64,000 nt of DNA from Phyto melanocephala (lineage: Eukaryota; Arthropoda; Insecta; Diptera; Rhinophoridae): the NCBI GenBank assembly GCA_941918925.1, contig OW799234.1, forward strand, positions 75,164,543 through 75,228,542, read 5' to 3'. The position numbers and the translations under genes were made by a program. Positions within the stretch are counted from its first letter, which is position 1; each line of letters opens with the position of its first letter. Positions 23,001 through 35,205 of this stretch are shown piece by piece. The notes beneath the pieces are model-generated. The model ran no database searches. It saw only the letters and a program-made list of their open reading frames with translations, and had not been told where the DNA came from.

Positions 23001-23327
23001 TACAGTTGCCCAATAAAGGTTACATACAGCACTATAAATATGATTTTAACGAAATTTACGGAAGATTTAACACATTTTTTTATGTTAAGTCCTTTAGATT
23101 AGTTAAATTTAAAAATGAGATTCAAAACATCTATAATTGTGCACATTGGAGGTACTTGTAATTTGGTGCCCAAAAAAGTGTACATACCACCAAAAACACA
23201 TCTCTAAAAGTTAGAATAAGGCCCGTCTCTAAGTAACCGTATTTCGTTTTTTACTCAGTTTTTGACCAGTAATAAAAGAAAACAAAATAATTTAGCAGCA
23301 GAAGTGAGTTTGTAGTTTATTAATCTT

Positions 23328-23873
23328 AGAACGTCGCAGAATTTACAAAAACGCAAAGAAATTTCACAGGAAATTAGAAAATTAATGGTTAAATTGAGAA
23401 ATAAATAAAAATCATATGGAGAAATTGCAAATATTGTTGGAATTAGCCGCTCTACAGTTAAAAATATTATAAAAAATTATAATATTACAAATACAACAGA
23501 AAATAAATAACGATCAGGCAGGCCATGTAAGCTTTCAGTGCGCGAAAAGCGGAATGTTGTCAGACTCTTAACGAATAACACAAGAATAAATGCTGTGAAT
23601 ATCGCAAACGACCTCGAAATTTCTATGCAGATAAGTATTCATCCCAAATCTGTGCGCAATGTTTTGAGAACTAATGGTTTTCCAAGAAAAGAACCGTTTA
23701 TTAGAGAAACTAATTTAAAAAAACGTTTTGAATTTGCAAAACTGCATTAAAATGACGTCTTCGATTTTTGGAAAAATTATCTCTTTAGTGATGAGTTTAA
23801 ATTTAATATATTTGGATATGATGGCAAACAAAAAGTATGTTTAACTAAAGTTTACAAAACCTTTTTTTTATGA
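23328..23873 (+). pseudogene. Tc1-like transposase, truncated
   Basis: One reading frame runs throughout, with in-frame stops near 23406, 23508 and 23748. N-terminal HTH region: EISQEIRKLMVKLRNK, SYGEIANIVGISRSTVKNII, then SGRPCKLSVREKRNVVRLL and HPKSVRNVLRTNGF, the paired-like DNA-binding part of Tc1 transposases. The start of the catalytic domain follows with FSDEFKFNIFGYDGKQ, containing the first catalytic Asp. The frame ends in a stop after FGYDGK...VYKTFF, so the second and third acidic residues are lost. Terminal repeats could not be located. Assignment to Tc1-like is confident; function is lost. Confidence 0.8.
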
Positions 23874-25411
23874 AAAAAATGAAGTTATTCGTGTTCTATG
23901 TAGACTTTATTGTTGTTTTTTAACATTTTTTTTTATTGATTATTGCGTAAACAAATTTTATTCCAAAAAAAAAATATAGATTTTTTCATATTTAAAAAAT
24001 GTTTTATCGACATTAGTATTAAATTTATCAATTAAGTGATTCCATAAAAAAATTTTTTTCTTTCTCTTTATCAAAAATTTATACAATTGTGTTCATTTTT
24101 TTTAATAACAAATGAAAACGTAATTGTATCCAAATTCTAAATCTAAATCTATCACAATATAATGTTCTAATTTTTTTTTTTTTTTTTATTTATCTTTTGT
24201 TACATCTTTTATTCTATGGTGCTCCTTTTATACTTATTTAACGACACTGTGCATCTTATTTATTTTTCTTTATTTTATTCTCTGATATGTGACCTTTGTT
24301 CCCAACAAAATAAATAACAAATTTATGGGTATTATATAATGCGCCTTTTACGCATTATGTAATTTAAATATAAAAAAAAGTGTTTTATGTGTAAACAAAC
24401 ACAACAAAAGTATAATCTGTATGTGTAGGACATTCTTTGTCAACAATTATTTGCATGTACAAAAAGTGTATAAAATAATAAAAAAAACATAGGAATACAT
24501 TTACAAATAACAATAACAAAGATGAAAAGAAAAATAAACAAACAGAAAAAAAACACGAATGCCTCTTTTATGTAAGTAAAAATTTACACGTAACTGTAAT
24601 GTTATAATAAAAATAAATATATAATTGTAGGTGTAAGTATAAGTGTAAATGTAAATATTGAAATTAAAAAAAAAAAAACGTTTGAGACGCGAGTGTGTTT
24701 GATAGTATAAAGTGGCAGTAAGGAACCTGTGTACAGTGTGCAATAAGTTTGGTATTATATCAAACAATTAAAATAGCATTGTAAATACAAGTTTTGTGTA
24801 TAGCTTGAATAAATTTCTCATCAAACAGACTTAGAATACAAAGAAAAGTAAAGCTAAAAGATCTGATATTGACAGGAAATAATATTGTAAAAGAAATATG
24901 GAGGTCTGCTTTAAGCATAACAAAATAAACAACTTGTTTAAACCGTAGGATGCATTACCAATATCTACCACGCAAACGCATAACCAGGGCAGCCAATACC
25001 CCCACATTAAATTTTATTAGCTTTCAGCTATAAAGTATATGTTAAAATGCTTATTTAAAGGCATATGATATCAGATATACACGACGGCGAATTCATAGAG
25101 ATGAATTTTGTCTTACGGAAATATAAAATGTTTTTTTTGATCCGGAGATTGACAAAAAGATTTTCCATCTGCTGGTCAGTTACAATCTTAAGTATAAATT
25201 TGCCTTTATTAAGTTGTTGTGTCTCAAAGAATTGTCACGTATAGAATAGGCATATGCAATGCATTAACTCGTATAAAAGAAAAATAGTTAATGAGCTAAA
25301 ATAAAACAGAAGCATTTTTGTTGTCAATATATGCAAAGGATTTGTAGTGGCCAAGTAAAATAGCACTTGTTTTTCGAGTTTGAGTAGCAGACAAGGAGGC
25401 ACATATTCAGT
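23874..25411. other. AT-rich DNA, no gene seen
   Basis: Poly(T) run at 24171-24187 and an open frame at 24501-24767 (minus) that is low-complexity. No motif recognised. Confidence 0.6.
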
Positions 25412-25830
25412 TTGTTCGACACTTTTCTGGATGCTAGTGAAAGTTCCTCAACTGAAATCGAAGGACATTTTCACACAAGGGATCTCGAAATGTCTGATGC
25501 GGCAGACGTTCCGGTAAATAAAGATTTAGAGGAAGTAAACCTTAAAGTCTATGAATCAGACACCAATAGTGAGAGGCAAATAAATACCGAGAAATGTGAG
25601 TATTAAAAACTGTGCGCAACACGACAAGCACCAACGCAAAATATTGTGCAATAATGCTATGGTCCTTGAAAGCCTACCGAAGCGATGTCCATGGAACAAA
25701 CATATAAGTGATTTATGACTGCGGAAATCGTCATCAATAATAATCAATATATTTGTATAAGACGTGTTAAGAAAGTAACACAAATTTAACTTCAAAGGAA
25801 TGGTAGAAAATGAACCAAAAAAATATATAT
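25412..25830 (+). pseudogene. Possible piggyBac-like transposase N-terminal remnant
   Basis: One frame reads an acidic Ser/Asp/Glu-rich N-terminus (TFLDASESSSTEIEGHF), then after a stop RQAPTQNIVQ, GP, TEAM..EQTYK and FMTAEIVINNNQYI, with several stops. This matches the order of the piggyBac N-terminal region (acidic head, R.R...NIV...G, then F(F/M)T.E(I/M)I...N.YI). No catalytic core is readable downstream. The match is my pattern recognition, so the assignment is tentative. Confidence 0.4.
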
Positions 25831-27942
25831 CGATTATCACGTTCAGAATGGCCCTAACTCAAATAACAACTTTACAAGAGAAGCCAAAAACCTGTTAGAC
25901 TCTGTACTTTCATAATTTAACTTATTTTGTAGAATTTCTGGTAAAACTGAGATACTCAATTTCGTTAAAGGTAAAGAGTTAAAGTTAAAGAGTTAGAACA
26001 TTTCTACTTGTGACCGTGACCAAAAACAATCTCACTTTGTGCTACATGCCTAGTGAACAGGCACTTGACAAACAGCTATAGCAAGATACCTGCACTGCCT
26101 ACTAGAAACTATAAGCGAAAGTGGTCCATCTTCATCTACAGTAACAGGAACGAGAAACCAGTAAATAAATCTTGCTATTTATGCTTTATAAAGTAAACAA
26201 GACAAAGTAATAACAGCAAAATCATGCATTATTTAGAAGAAATCGATGTGTCTGAAGTACCCCGATAACATATTGCGTCTGAATTCCTTGTGACAGTAAA
26301 ATGGTAATGTACTTATTTATATTTTATTTAACTTTTATTGTCATACTTATCTATGTTTAAGTGAAAGTTTAAATGTCGCTTTATTATAAAATCTTTAAAC
26401 CATAGGACACATGGGTACTCCTGTTAAGTCTTCGAGTAGGTCTCATATTTGTAGGTCTATAGATATGGAATCATTGGGCGAATTTTTTTATTAACCAGCG
26501 CTCAAAGACGTAGTGATTACACGAGTATCTGGTAATGTATTCTGGGGTGAAACATATTATCGAAGGAAAGCATTTCGGAACCAAAACTATAAGAAACTTT
26601 TAACAAATGTCTAAGAGAAAAAAATCCTACATTTTTCCAATTAACTATTTTATCCGTATCTATTTGTTATCCCAGTTTTGTTGTTGCAAAGTAAACTTTT
26701 ATGGGTGTGTAACCCAAAAACCCTGGTTTAAGCACTCCTGTTGCTCACTTTATGGTTAAGACAACTTTGACAAATCTGTACGCAATCAGTCAGAAATATA
26801 GAAAGAAATGTCCTTCATCAAATTTTCATGACACGTCTGACAGAAATCTGTTCGAAACATCCATTAAAAACACTCAGTAAGTATCAGACTGGTTGTATGA
26901 AAGAAAAAGAAACCAATAATGGTACTATATTCGGCCGAATCAAAATTGATACTATTCTTCACCATCATGTACGTAGATATAAAGACCTCAATATTACGTG
27001 GCCTCGTTATCAGATTAAATGTACGTCATTTTGGCTTACTATTTCTGATGCCTCGTTTGATTTTATATTTGAACATAGTGAACTGTATTCTATTACACTC
27101 TATGAACCAGGAATGATAAAAACAAGATAACGCATTCCAGCTGTAAAAAAATTTTCGTCTTGCTCATGTACGTCACATCAGCGTCTCATTTAAGCAATAC
27201 ATAAGCAAGGAGATTTATTTCTTCATTTATTACTTATTTTATTTTTTTCCCCCATACAACAAGAGTGAATATATTTAAGCTTTCGGATTAGTTATACAAA
27301 CATTGAATACCATTTTTCTATTTAATATGCCTCTAGGGCCTATTCGTAAAAATTCTGGATAAATCGGCCACTAATTGATAAAATTGTAGGCCAAATTTAT
27401 GGAAAAAAATATGTTTTTAACAGATTAAGTTACATAAACCTATCATTAATTTCTAAACACTTTAGCATACGAAGATATATACTGTAGACTCGGAGGAAGG
27501 CTTATAAAAACAATTCAAAACTTTCCGACATATAAACACAAAATAATACTGCTACGGTTTTTCCGTAAACCGAAAATATCTTCTGGACATTGGACTTCAG
27601 GACAATCGAAAAAATCAATATGGAAGGCAAACAAAGGGTTTGACTATCCAAATAAAATACACTATCAAAAAATTTCATTCCCGATGATCGCTACTCTAGA
27701 GTGGTGTGCAATAAATTTATATGTATATGGGTCCCTCAATATTGGCGTCAAATGAAAGGGTTTTAGCAGTAAAATGCAAAAAGTGTAGAATCCATCATTA
27801 TTATACTGGATTTTTTTTACTCCATAATTGAAGGTATAAAAGATGGCCTTTAAAATAAGAAAACGCTACACTACAGTGAGATCATTATTCCTACATATGT
27901 ACATGACGATGAGGGGTATATTCAAATTCAGTAAGACTTGAT
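25831..27942. other. Unclassified, decayed repeats likely
   Basis: A 100-codon frame at 26828-27130 has no recognisable motif. Around 26930 the words ACTATATTCGGCCGAATC, and around 27690-27845 GGCGTCAAATGAAAGGGTTT and TTGAAGGTATAAAAGATGG, look like decayed group C element pieces. Confidence 0.4.
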
Positions 27943-30089
27943 TTTTATACCCGCCACCAAAAAAATGGTGGGGGTATATTCATTTTGTCATTCCGTTTGT
28001 AACACATCGAAATATCCATTTTAGACCCCATAAAGTATATATATTCTGAATCAGGGTTTGATTTAATGACGATCTAGCTATGTCCGTCCGTCTGTCCGTC
28101 TGTTGAAAGCACGATAGAGGTCGCACCGAAAAAGCTAGGGGGCTCAAATTCTGCCAAAATCTTTCTTGTACACAAGGCTTGCTTAGTATTGAAAATGGGC
28201 TAAATCGAGATATTAGGAAGTGAGTTATAGCTCGTAAAGCAAGAGTAGGTCGAAAAAACCGTGTCCTTCGAACATCGAATAAAATGCAATAGTCTCCAAA
28301 CGCATTAACATGAAACTTCGAATATACTGTATACAAAAGAAAATTTCTCCCCAAAAATTGGTTACATCTATGCATCAGGAAAGGAGTTATAGGCAAAAAT
28401 GTACGAAAATTTATACCGCGCAGTGTTTTTTTCGGTATATTTTAAATTTAAAACCTAATAAAACGGACAAAATTAGATGTACGATTCTGAAATTTTGAAC
28501 ACTTTGCTTTTTGGTGAGAGACTTTGCTGTAATGGAAAATCAATGTGCCACGCCCACTTTTACGCCACCTCCCATATAACGATTTACCTTAAATTCATAT
28601 AATTGCTCTACTAATAAAGATTTTGGAATAATAAAGGACTATATTGAAACATCTAAGTTAAACTCATTAGCAAAAACAACTTTGACACGCCTACTACAAC
28701 GCCCACTTTTCACGTTATCTACCGTTAATGAAATTTAAAAGCTCATAAAACCGACAAAATTAGAGGTATGCTGATCAAATTTGCTACGTATATACTTCTA
28801 ATCAATATCACTACTGTGCCAGAAAATTAAGGTACCACGCCCAATTTTACGCCCACCTCCCATATAACGTTTTACCTAAAACTCATATAATTTCTGTATT
28901 AATAAAGATTTTGGAATAATAAAGGACCATATTGAAACACCTCAGTCGTACTCATTAGCAAAAGTAAATTTGACAAGCCTACTGTAACGCCCACTTTTCA
29001 CGTTATCTACCGTTAATGAAATTTAAAAGCTCATAAAACCGACAAAATTAGAGGTATGATGATAAAATTTGCTACGTATATCCTTTTAATCAATGTAGTT
29101 GTTGTGCCAAAAAGTTTAGGTGACACCCCCACTTTAACGCCTACCTTCCTTATAACGGTTTATCTTAAATTCATGTAATTTTCCTATTGACAAAGTTTTT
29201 GGGAAAATAAAGGACAATATTGAAATATCTAAGTTGTATTTATTAGCAGAAACTTTTTTGACACGCCTACTTAACCGCCCATTTTCACTAAAAGACGAAA
29301 TTTATGAAAACATTTTACTATCATATCGAAGTTTTAGGGGCCGATGTTGATTTTAAATAAAACACAAACTATTTAGGAAATTATTATTATTTCTTTTTGT
29401 GATTATAATATTTGTATGGTTCAATTACGTATTTAACAAAATATCGGCCAAATGGCTCCCCCCATCCTTGGCGCCACTCCTCTATCTGATGGTCCAAATT
29501 TTCAATGACAATGTTGATGCTCAATTGTTGGGCATGATGATGAGTCGAGGTTGACTGCTCTTTTGCCACACTATCGCAAAAAACAGCAATGGTTCCCACT
29601 CAACGAACTAAGAAGGCATTCACAGATTTTCTTACCTTTTATACAGACCTGTTTTGGAGAAATTTAAATTTTTTTTACAATTCTGCTGATTGTGGATGAA
29701 TTTTAACGATTATGTTGATCAAAAAAAATACGAAGTGCACAAAATGCGTTTTGATTTGAACTCCTATTTTAATAAAAAATCTGAATACTTTTAAAGCGTT
29801 GCTCATTTGCGTATCTTTCCACGGATCAAATTGAGTAAGTTTGAGATTGAGAAATTTCAAGTGAAATGCAGGAAACAAATTTAGAGACTAGGTGTAGTTC
29901 ACCTTCAACATGGGCCCTTAAAATTTAACCACCCTCTACAAAGAAAGTGATACATATTTTATTATAAAGAGATTATTCCATAGCGATTAACAAAATAATA
30001 AATATTTTGCTTTAAATATACACAAAATTGGTGGTGGGTATAAAAGATTCGGCACAGCCGAATATAGTGCTCTTACTTGTTTTTTATTA
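27943..30089 (+). mobile_element. DINE-1-like element, group A, full length (copy A at 28-30 kb)
   Basis: 5' end TATACCCGCCACCAAAAAAA / ATGGTGGGGGTATA hairpin, GTCATTCCGTTTGTAACACA, ACCCCATAAAGTATATATA, GTCCGTCCGTCTGTCCGTCT, two to three 288-bp-type GTGGGCG units (CCACGCCC words near 28548 and 28835, CACCCCCAC near 29124), a captured mariner at 29331-29935, and the 3' end GGTGGTGGGTATAAAAG, TTCGGCACAGCCGAA, GTGCTCTTACTTG. It shows the full architecture of the subgroup. Confidence 0.85.
29331..29935 (-). mobile_element. Captured mariner deletion derivative (copy in 28-30 kb element)
   Basis: On the minus strand the left terminus GGGTGGTTAAATTTTAAGGG and right terminus near 29331 (CGGCCCCTAAAAC) bound the insert. 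The frame 29599-29387 reads CDSVAKEQSTSTHHHAQQLS (HTH end) and then directly WRQGWGEPFGRYFV (transposase C-terminal tail, usually WGGHLADILF). The catalytic domain was removed in one deletion. Same insertion point as in copies 1 and 42.8 kb. Confidence 0.7.
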
Positions 30090-31109
30090 CATCTACTGTT
30101 TTTTTTGATTGTACAGTGTATTACTAAAAATAACAGCAATTACTTAAAATAACAAATAAGTTTTGGGATTATTTACAACCTCAAATACTGCACCAAAAAA
30201 GCGCGATTTTATAGGAACTTTTTTATTCATGTTTACGCATTTGCCTATAGGTTCATAGTCATTAAACGATTAAAAATGGCTTAAAGTTGTTGTTTGATTT
30301 GAATATTTGTTATTATAATGTAAAATTTGTTTTTGTCCTTTTGCCGCAGAGAATTTAAGCAAAAGATTAAAAGCAAAATAGACAAAAATAACTGGCATAT
30401 TTAAATTAGTATGTGGCTATGCGCCATAGTGTATAAATTGAGTGACAGCGTATTGTCAAAACGTGCCATTTGAAGTATATTTCGTTTAGATGTTTTCCTT
30501 TGTGCTCCTCCTTATAAATAATTAGAATTTAAATGGTTTAAAAGCTTACAAATAAGATTTGTTTTATAAGTCTTTTAAAAATTATAATTATAATGCTTTA
30601 TTGTAAAAATTATTAAAGAACTAAACAGCTGATTAAATATCCGTTAGGGGGTTTATACATATATTTCTTTCTGTCTTCAATTTTGTTGTTGTAAATCGAA
30701 ATTATTAATCCTAAGCTCATCTACAAGAATAAAATAATATAAATAAAAGATTGAATAAAATGGAGAATATTTAGCAAACCTAATTTTAAATGTTAAAGCA
30801 GACTCAAAATATTGCCAGTTTATGTTTGACGCTATACGTAATTGCATCAATATTATTATATAAAAAATAAAAATTATTAAATTTTCTCTGAGCACATTAG
30901 AAAGCAATAAAGTGTTGTGTAGTCATTTAAATATTGCCACTTTTAAAGTTGTTTAAATGGTCATACCAGCGGCAAATAAATATTTAATGTCTTTGTATTT
31001 TTTTTTTTGAACAAAGAAGAAAAGAACAAATTCCCACCCTTAAAAGCACGAAAATGCTTTTTTTACATGAATTAATTTAGAGTATTTTTTTACAAAGTTG
31101 TTTTCTTTT
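30090..31109. other. AT-rich DNA, no gene seen
   Basis: Short motif-free frames only (for example 30677-30907, minus). Confidence 0.6.
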
Positions 31110-31896
31110 TATACCCTTCACACAGTGAAAAATATAGGTTTGTCATTCCGTGTGAAATTTCTACAATTTTCATTTCCGACCCCATAAAGTATATATTTTC
31201 TGAAAGCTTATGAATAGGGAAGTCGATTAAGCTCTGTCAGTCTGTCCGTCTGACCGTCTGTCCGTTTGTATGTTGAAATCAACTTTTTGAAGCCCCCCGA
31301 CATAGGTTGGACCCGGGTAAGATATTAAAATATCAACAATATTCGGGAGTAGATTGGTATTGAAAATCAGAAACATCGGTACATAAACAACTGAGATATG
31401 AGCAAAAACCCACGACCACCTCGATTTTTTTTTCATAAAAACAACATTACAACAACAACATACATACATACAAACGTGTATACTGGTTAGAGAAAACGTG
31501 GCATCGAATCCCAGCTGAGCCAAAAAAAATTTTTTTTTAATTTTTTTTTTTTATTTTTGTATTTAATATATTATTTATATTTTTATTATTATTTTTTTTT
31601 TAATTTTTTTTATTTTTTTTGTTTTATATATATTATATACATAATAATTTTTTTTAAATTTTTAAAAAATTTTTTTTTTAAATTTTTTTACAAATTTTTT
31701 TTTTTTTTGTTTTTTTTAACATACATACGTGAATTTTTAATTTTACAATGGGACGTTTTTATATATGTATGTTTTTATATGTATGTACGTATTTCATATG
31801 GGATGAATGGTGACACAAACCACTGTTATTGCATGACTACACGTTGTGAAGGGTATATAAGATTCGGCACGGCCGAATATAGCGCTCTTACTTGTT
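31110..31896 (+). mobile_element. DINE-1-like element, group B, full length (copy B4)
   Basis: 5' end TATACCCTTCACACAGTG, GTCATTCCGTGTGAAATTTC, GACCCCATAAAGTATATATT, GTCTGTCCGTCTGACCGTCT, CATCGAATCCCAGCTGAGCC (to 31521), T-rich core 31522-31718, GTTGTGAAGGGTATATAAG, TTCGGCACGGCCGAA and GCGCTCTTACTTG. The phenylalanine-rich open frame 31557-31928 is the T-rich core read as protein. Confidence 0.9.
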
Positions 31897-32139
31897 TCTT
31901 CTACTTTTTTGACCTGTATTTTTTATAAACACCATCAACAAAAATAAAGCGAGGGTACATTCATTTTATCATTTTGTTTGTAGAACATCATAGTATTCAT
32001 TTCAGACCCCACAAATTAAATATTTTAAAAGTACTTGCTTTATTTTAAAACGCAAAAATATTTGATAAAATTTAAAATTCCTTTCAGACATCAAATAAGA
32101 TGCGATTGCATCAAAGCATAATGACGTAGAATTATAGAC

Positions 32140-32785
32140 TATTGCAAATATTTTTATTGAGTAAAATTTCATATTATGAAATCAATATCAATCCTCAAAA
32201 ATCTAAACACCTAGTTATTAAAAAGCGTCCTGTAATTAACATCAGAACTTATATTCACCTCAATAAAACACGAATAGAGATAGTATCTTTAGCCAAAGGT
32301 CTCGGTTGTTTTTTTTTTCACAAAAATCTTTTGTGGTCCGACCATATAAATTACGCATGTGGACGTACATACATATTAAATGATTATAAGTTTATGGCCT
32401 ACGCAATATTGACATCTATCAGGATAAGACCACTTCTCCCTTAAACCTATTTAATTGCTATTCTCATATACTTATGGATGTGGATTATTTGCTAGATGTG
32501 ACGCAAAACACACTACTTAGATGCACTTTTTGGTATGAGTATGGCATTTGCATCTGTATCATCATTTACAGGTAAATGACATGGTATCCAGTTTGATGAT
32601 TTGTTGCAAAAAAGGATGTTTATATTCTTGCACAAAATCGTGTACACGCATCAGCCATCTTATCTTTATAACCGTTTAAACTTCTCGAGATGTGATCGAA
32701 ATAACAGGCTTATATCTCTTGGACATCAAAGTTTAATTTCTGATTGGCAATTTTGTATAAATTTTATAAAAAGTCTGAAATAATG
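32140..32785 (+). pseudogene. Decayed LINE reverse transcriptase fragment
   Basis: Pieces of the region after the RT active site: INPQKSKHLVIKKRP, LGCFFFHKNLLWSDHINYAC (compare LG...D..L.W..HI..), MAYAILTSIRIRPLLP, and from 32601 a frame with KIVYTHQPSYLYNRLNFSRC. Stops and frameshifts separate them. Layout (K..L...LG, W..HI, Y..LL.P..LYG) is typical of Jockey/I-type LINEs. Confidence 0.55.
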
Positions 32786-33239
32786 CAGGTATAACTTTTT
32801 TAAGGTAAGACCTTAATGCCTACCTCCTATATAACTGTTTTTCTTAAATTTACATAATTTTTCTATGGACAACGATTTGGAAGAATAATAATCGCTGTGC
32901 TTTAAAGTCGAAGAATAAATCATTATCAGAAGTCTTTTTTAAACTCCCACTTTAACGGCCACCTCTCATATATGGCATAATCTATTGCTAGTAATTTAAG
33001 AGCCCATAAAACTGTCAGTAACTAATGACTGAAATAATGCAAATAATACTTTATTGATAATAACATAACAACATTAGGAAATAAAGGCGATAAGTCCACT
33101 TAAACGCCCACCTCTCATACAACGAATTATCTTATCCCTTATGTGTGCGGCAAAAAAAGCTCCTTCTAATACGCTGCAAGGTACCTGCGTACCTTTATGG
33201 AAGTCACATAGAAAACAAGCATATTCGCACTAAATATCT

Positions 33240-34385
33240 AGTTAAAACTTTGGTAACGTTGGCAGCAGGTATATTATTTATTCTTTTAGACTCCTTAAGG
33301 TGTGTTATAAGCCTAGTGAGTGCATAACTATCGATGAGCAGCTGTATGGATACCGTGGGCGTACTCGCTTTACCCAGTATATGCCGCCAAAGCCGGAAAA
33401 ATATGGCATAAAAATATTTTGGGCTTGCGATGCACGTAACTCCTACCCTTTGCATGGTCAACTATATACCTGCAAACCACCAGAGGGGGAGCGTCAAACT
33501 AAAATAGGTGAAAAAACTGTTTTAGATCTGGTTGTGCCTTATAAAAACTCAGGACGGCAATTTTTTTACGTCTTTGGAACTAGCACGAGCTTTGAATTCA
33601 TGGAACCTGACACTTGTCGGCACGGTACGAAAAAACAAAAGGTTTTTACCACCTAATATGCAGGCAAATAAGGAAAGGTTAATATTATTTTAAACATATT
33701 TGAACACAACAAACTTTATAAATATGATCCAAGATACAATTTATCTAGTTACACATATTTGATACATGGTTTAAAAAATATTCTATTAAAATCTACAAAT
33801 TTCGTATTTAGCAAGGAGGCAACTTTATGTTCCTATGTGCCAAAAAAGAAAAAGGCAGTAGTTATGCAAAGCCGGAAAGTATAAAATATTACAATAAAAC
33901 AAAAGGAGGGGTTGATGATATGGATAAATTATTAGGTGAATATACGTGCAGAACAAGCCGATGGCCGTTGTCACTATTTTTTAATGCTATTAATATAGCA
34001 GCATTAGCACCCTATATAATATATATGGAATTTAACACCCAAAATAAGTCTACTGATCGTCGTAAATTTAAGCATTGATTTGTGTCAGCAAAATGTAGAA
34101 CAACGCGCTAAAAATACAAAAATACGTTTACAGTCATCGACGGCATCTGCAATACAAATTTTTTATACACGAGACTTTGAAACTGTAACATTCCACAGAC
34201 CCAGTTTACAAACAAGGGACAAAAGCGGTCGTATTCCAGTAGTAGGAAGTTGTCATGTGTGCTCGCAGCTACGGATGAAACAGAGAAAAACTCGTAAGGC
34301 TTGTATCGGCTGTTCCAAGCCAATCTGCAATGAACATTCCACTAGTCGACCAATATGCACAAACTGCTCGAAAGACTTGCAATAA
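33240..34385 (+). pseudogene. piggyBac-type transposase, broken
   Basis: Three pieces of a DDE_Tnp_1_7 transposase. The frame 33300-33656 has ECITIDEQLYGYRGRTRF with the first catalytic Asp, QYMPPKPEKYGIKIFWACDA, and a damaged region where the second Asp (normally in CDNFFTS) should be; here it reads QFFYVFGTSTSFEFME. After stops and an insert-like stretch (33660-33810), SYVPKKKKAVVM is readable in a shifted frame. The frame 33827-34078 has KTKGGVDDMDKLLGEYTC with the third Asp, then TSRWPLSLFFNAIN. The frame 34080-34385 is the Cys-rich C-terminus (CHVC, RKTRKACIGCSKPICNEH, CTNC), the zinc-binding domain that reads the element ends in this family. The N-terminal third is absent. Confidence 0.9.
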
Positions 34386-34511
34386 CATTTTATTTCTTTT
34401 GCTTTTGTTATTTATTGAATTTTTGTTATTTTGTATGTTTCTGTTTTTTATATTTCATGAAATAAATTTTTTACATTTATATTTATATAGACTTTTATTT
34501 ATTTCTGCAGA

Positions 34512-34536
34512 CCCACTAACTACCAGAGTGGGTTAA
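34512..34536. repeat. piggyBac right terminus with TTAA
   Basis: CCCACTAACTACCAGAGTGGG directly followed by TTAA (34533-34536), about 150 bp past the transposase stop. A piggyBac end typically reads ...GGG|TTAA. The matching left TTAACCC end was not found and is probably deleted. Confidence 0.6.
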
Positions 34537-34627
34537 TTGATACTTAAAATAATTTTTTAATTCTGGTTATTTCTGGTTTTATTGAAAAGGTTGAACTCTG
34601 TCATTTAAGAGTGGAGCACAATATCAT

Positions 34628-35070
34628 TCATATGACTACCGCGACTCGGCAATCCAAGTTTTCAGAAGTCAATATTCTTCTCAAAGAAGTGTGACAAATG
34701 TTCAGTTGCTGAGAAAGATGACTAGTTGATGTTGATATATCTTCTTGAACCTTCTTAGCCACAGCAGCAATGTTTTCGATTGAAAGCACTGGGCGAGAAC
34801 ATACACGGATTGCTTTGTCCAATAACGATCCTTTTTCAGGAACTCGCTTTTAAAAATTGACGAACAAACTGAAATGAAGGACGATCTCTTCTAGAAATTT
34901 TTCCCATTAATTTCTTAAGTTTTTAATATTACCCAATTTTGTTCGACTCTATACCGTCCAGTTCTTGTAAACGTCAAACATAAAGCCGAAAATAAAAATG
35001 AATGTTATCCTTACTTTGAAAGTCAAAATAATCTTCAGTTAAAGTTCAATATTTTAAATGACCCTCCCTT
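34628..35070 (-). pseudogene. Mariner remnant, N-terminal HTH part
   Basis: Minus-strand frame 34822-34628 holds AIRVCSRPVLSIENIAAVAK, DISTSTSHLSQQLNICHTSL and RRILTSENL, the second helix-turn-helix of DD41D-type mariner transposases (..V...SVEEDPSTSIRHRSQQLGISHTSLRRIL). Upstream pieces to about 34950 continue the N-terminus. The end near 35070 (GGGTCATTTAAAATATTG) resembles the terminus of the captured mariner, and the flanking DNA is group A 3' end, so it is a longer relative of the captured mariner at the same location. Confidence 0.6.
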
Positions 35071-35205
35071 TACATATTTTAGTATAAATAGATTTTTCTC
35101 TAGTGATTAGAGAACAATAAATTTTGTGGTAGAAAAGTACTAAGAAAAGTTGGTGGTGGGTATTTAAAATTCGGTACAGTCGTTTATAGTGCTCTAACTA
35201 GTGTT
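35071..35205 (+). mobile_element. Group A DINE-1-like 3' end
   Basis: TTGGTGGTGGGTATTTAAAA, TTCGGTACAGTCG (broken palindrome) and GTGCTCTAACTAGTG mark the 3' terminus in decayed form, joined to the mariner remnant on its left. Confidence 0.65.

Noticed and set aside
26828..27130. 100-codon open frame with mixed composition
   Set aside because: No recognisable motif, no splice or start context, decayed repeats on both sides; not enough to call a gene.
31557..31928. Phe/Tyr-rich open frame that could be read as membrane protein
   Set aside because: It is the T-rich core of a group B element translated; same for frames at 17749-17952 on both strands.
33145..33327. 60-codon frame before the piggyBac catalytic region
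   Set aside because: Only the last part (from about 33240) can be related to piggyBac, and in another frame; the frame itself has no family motif.
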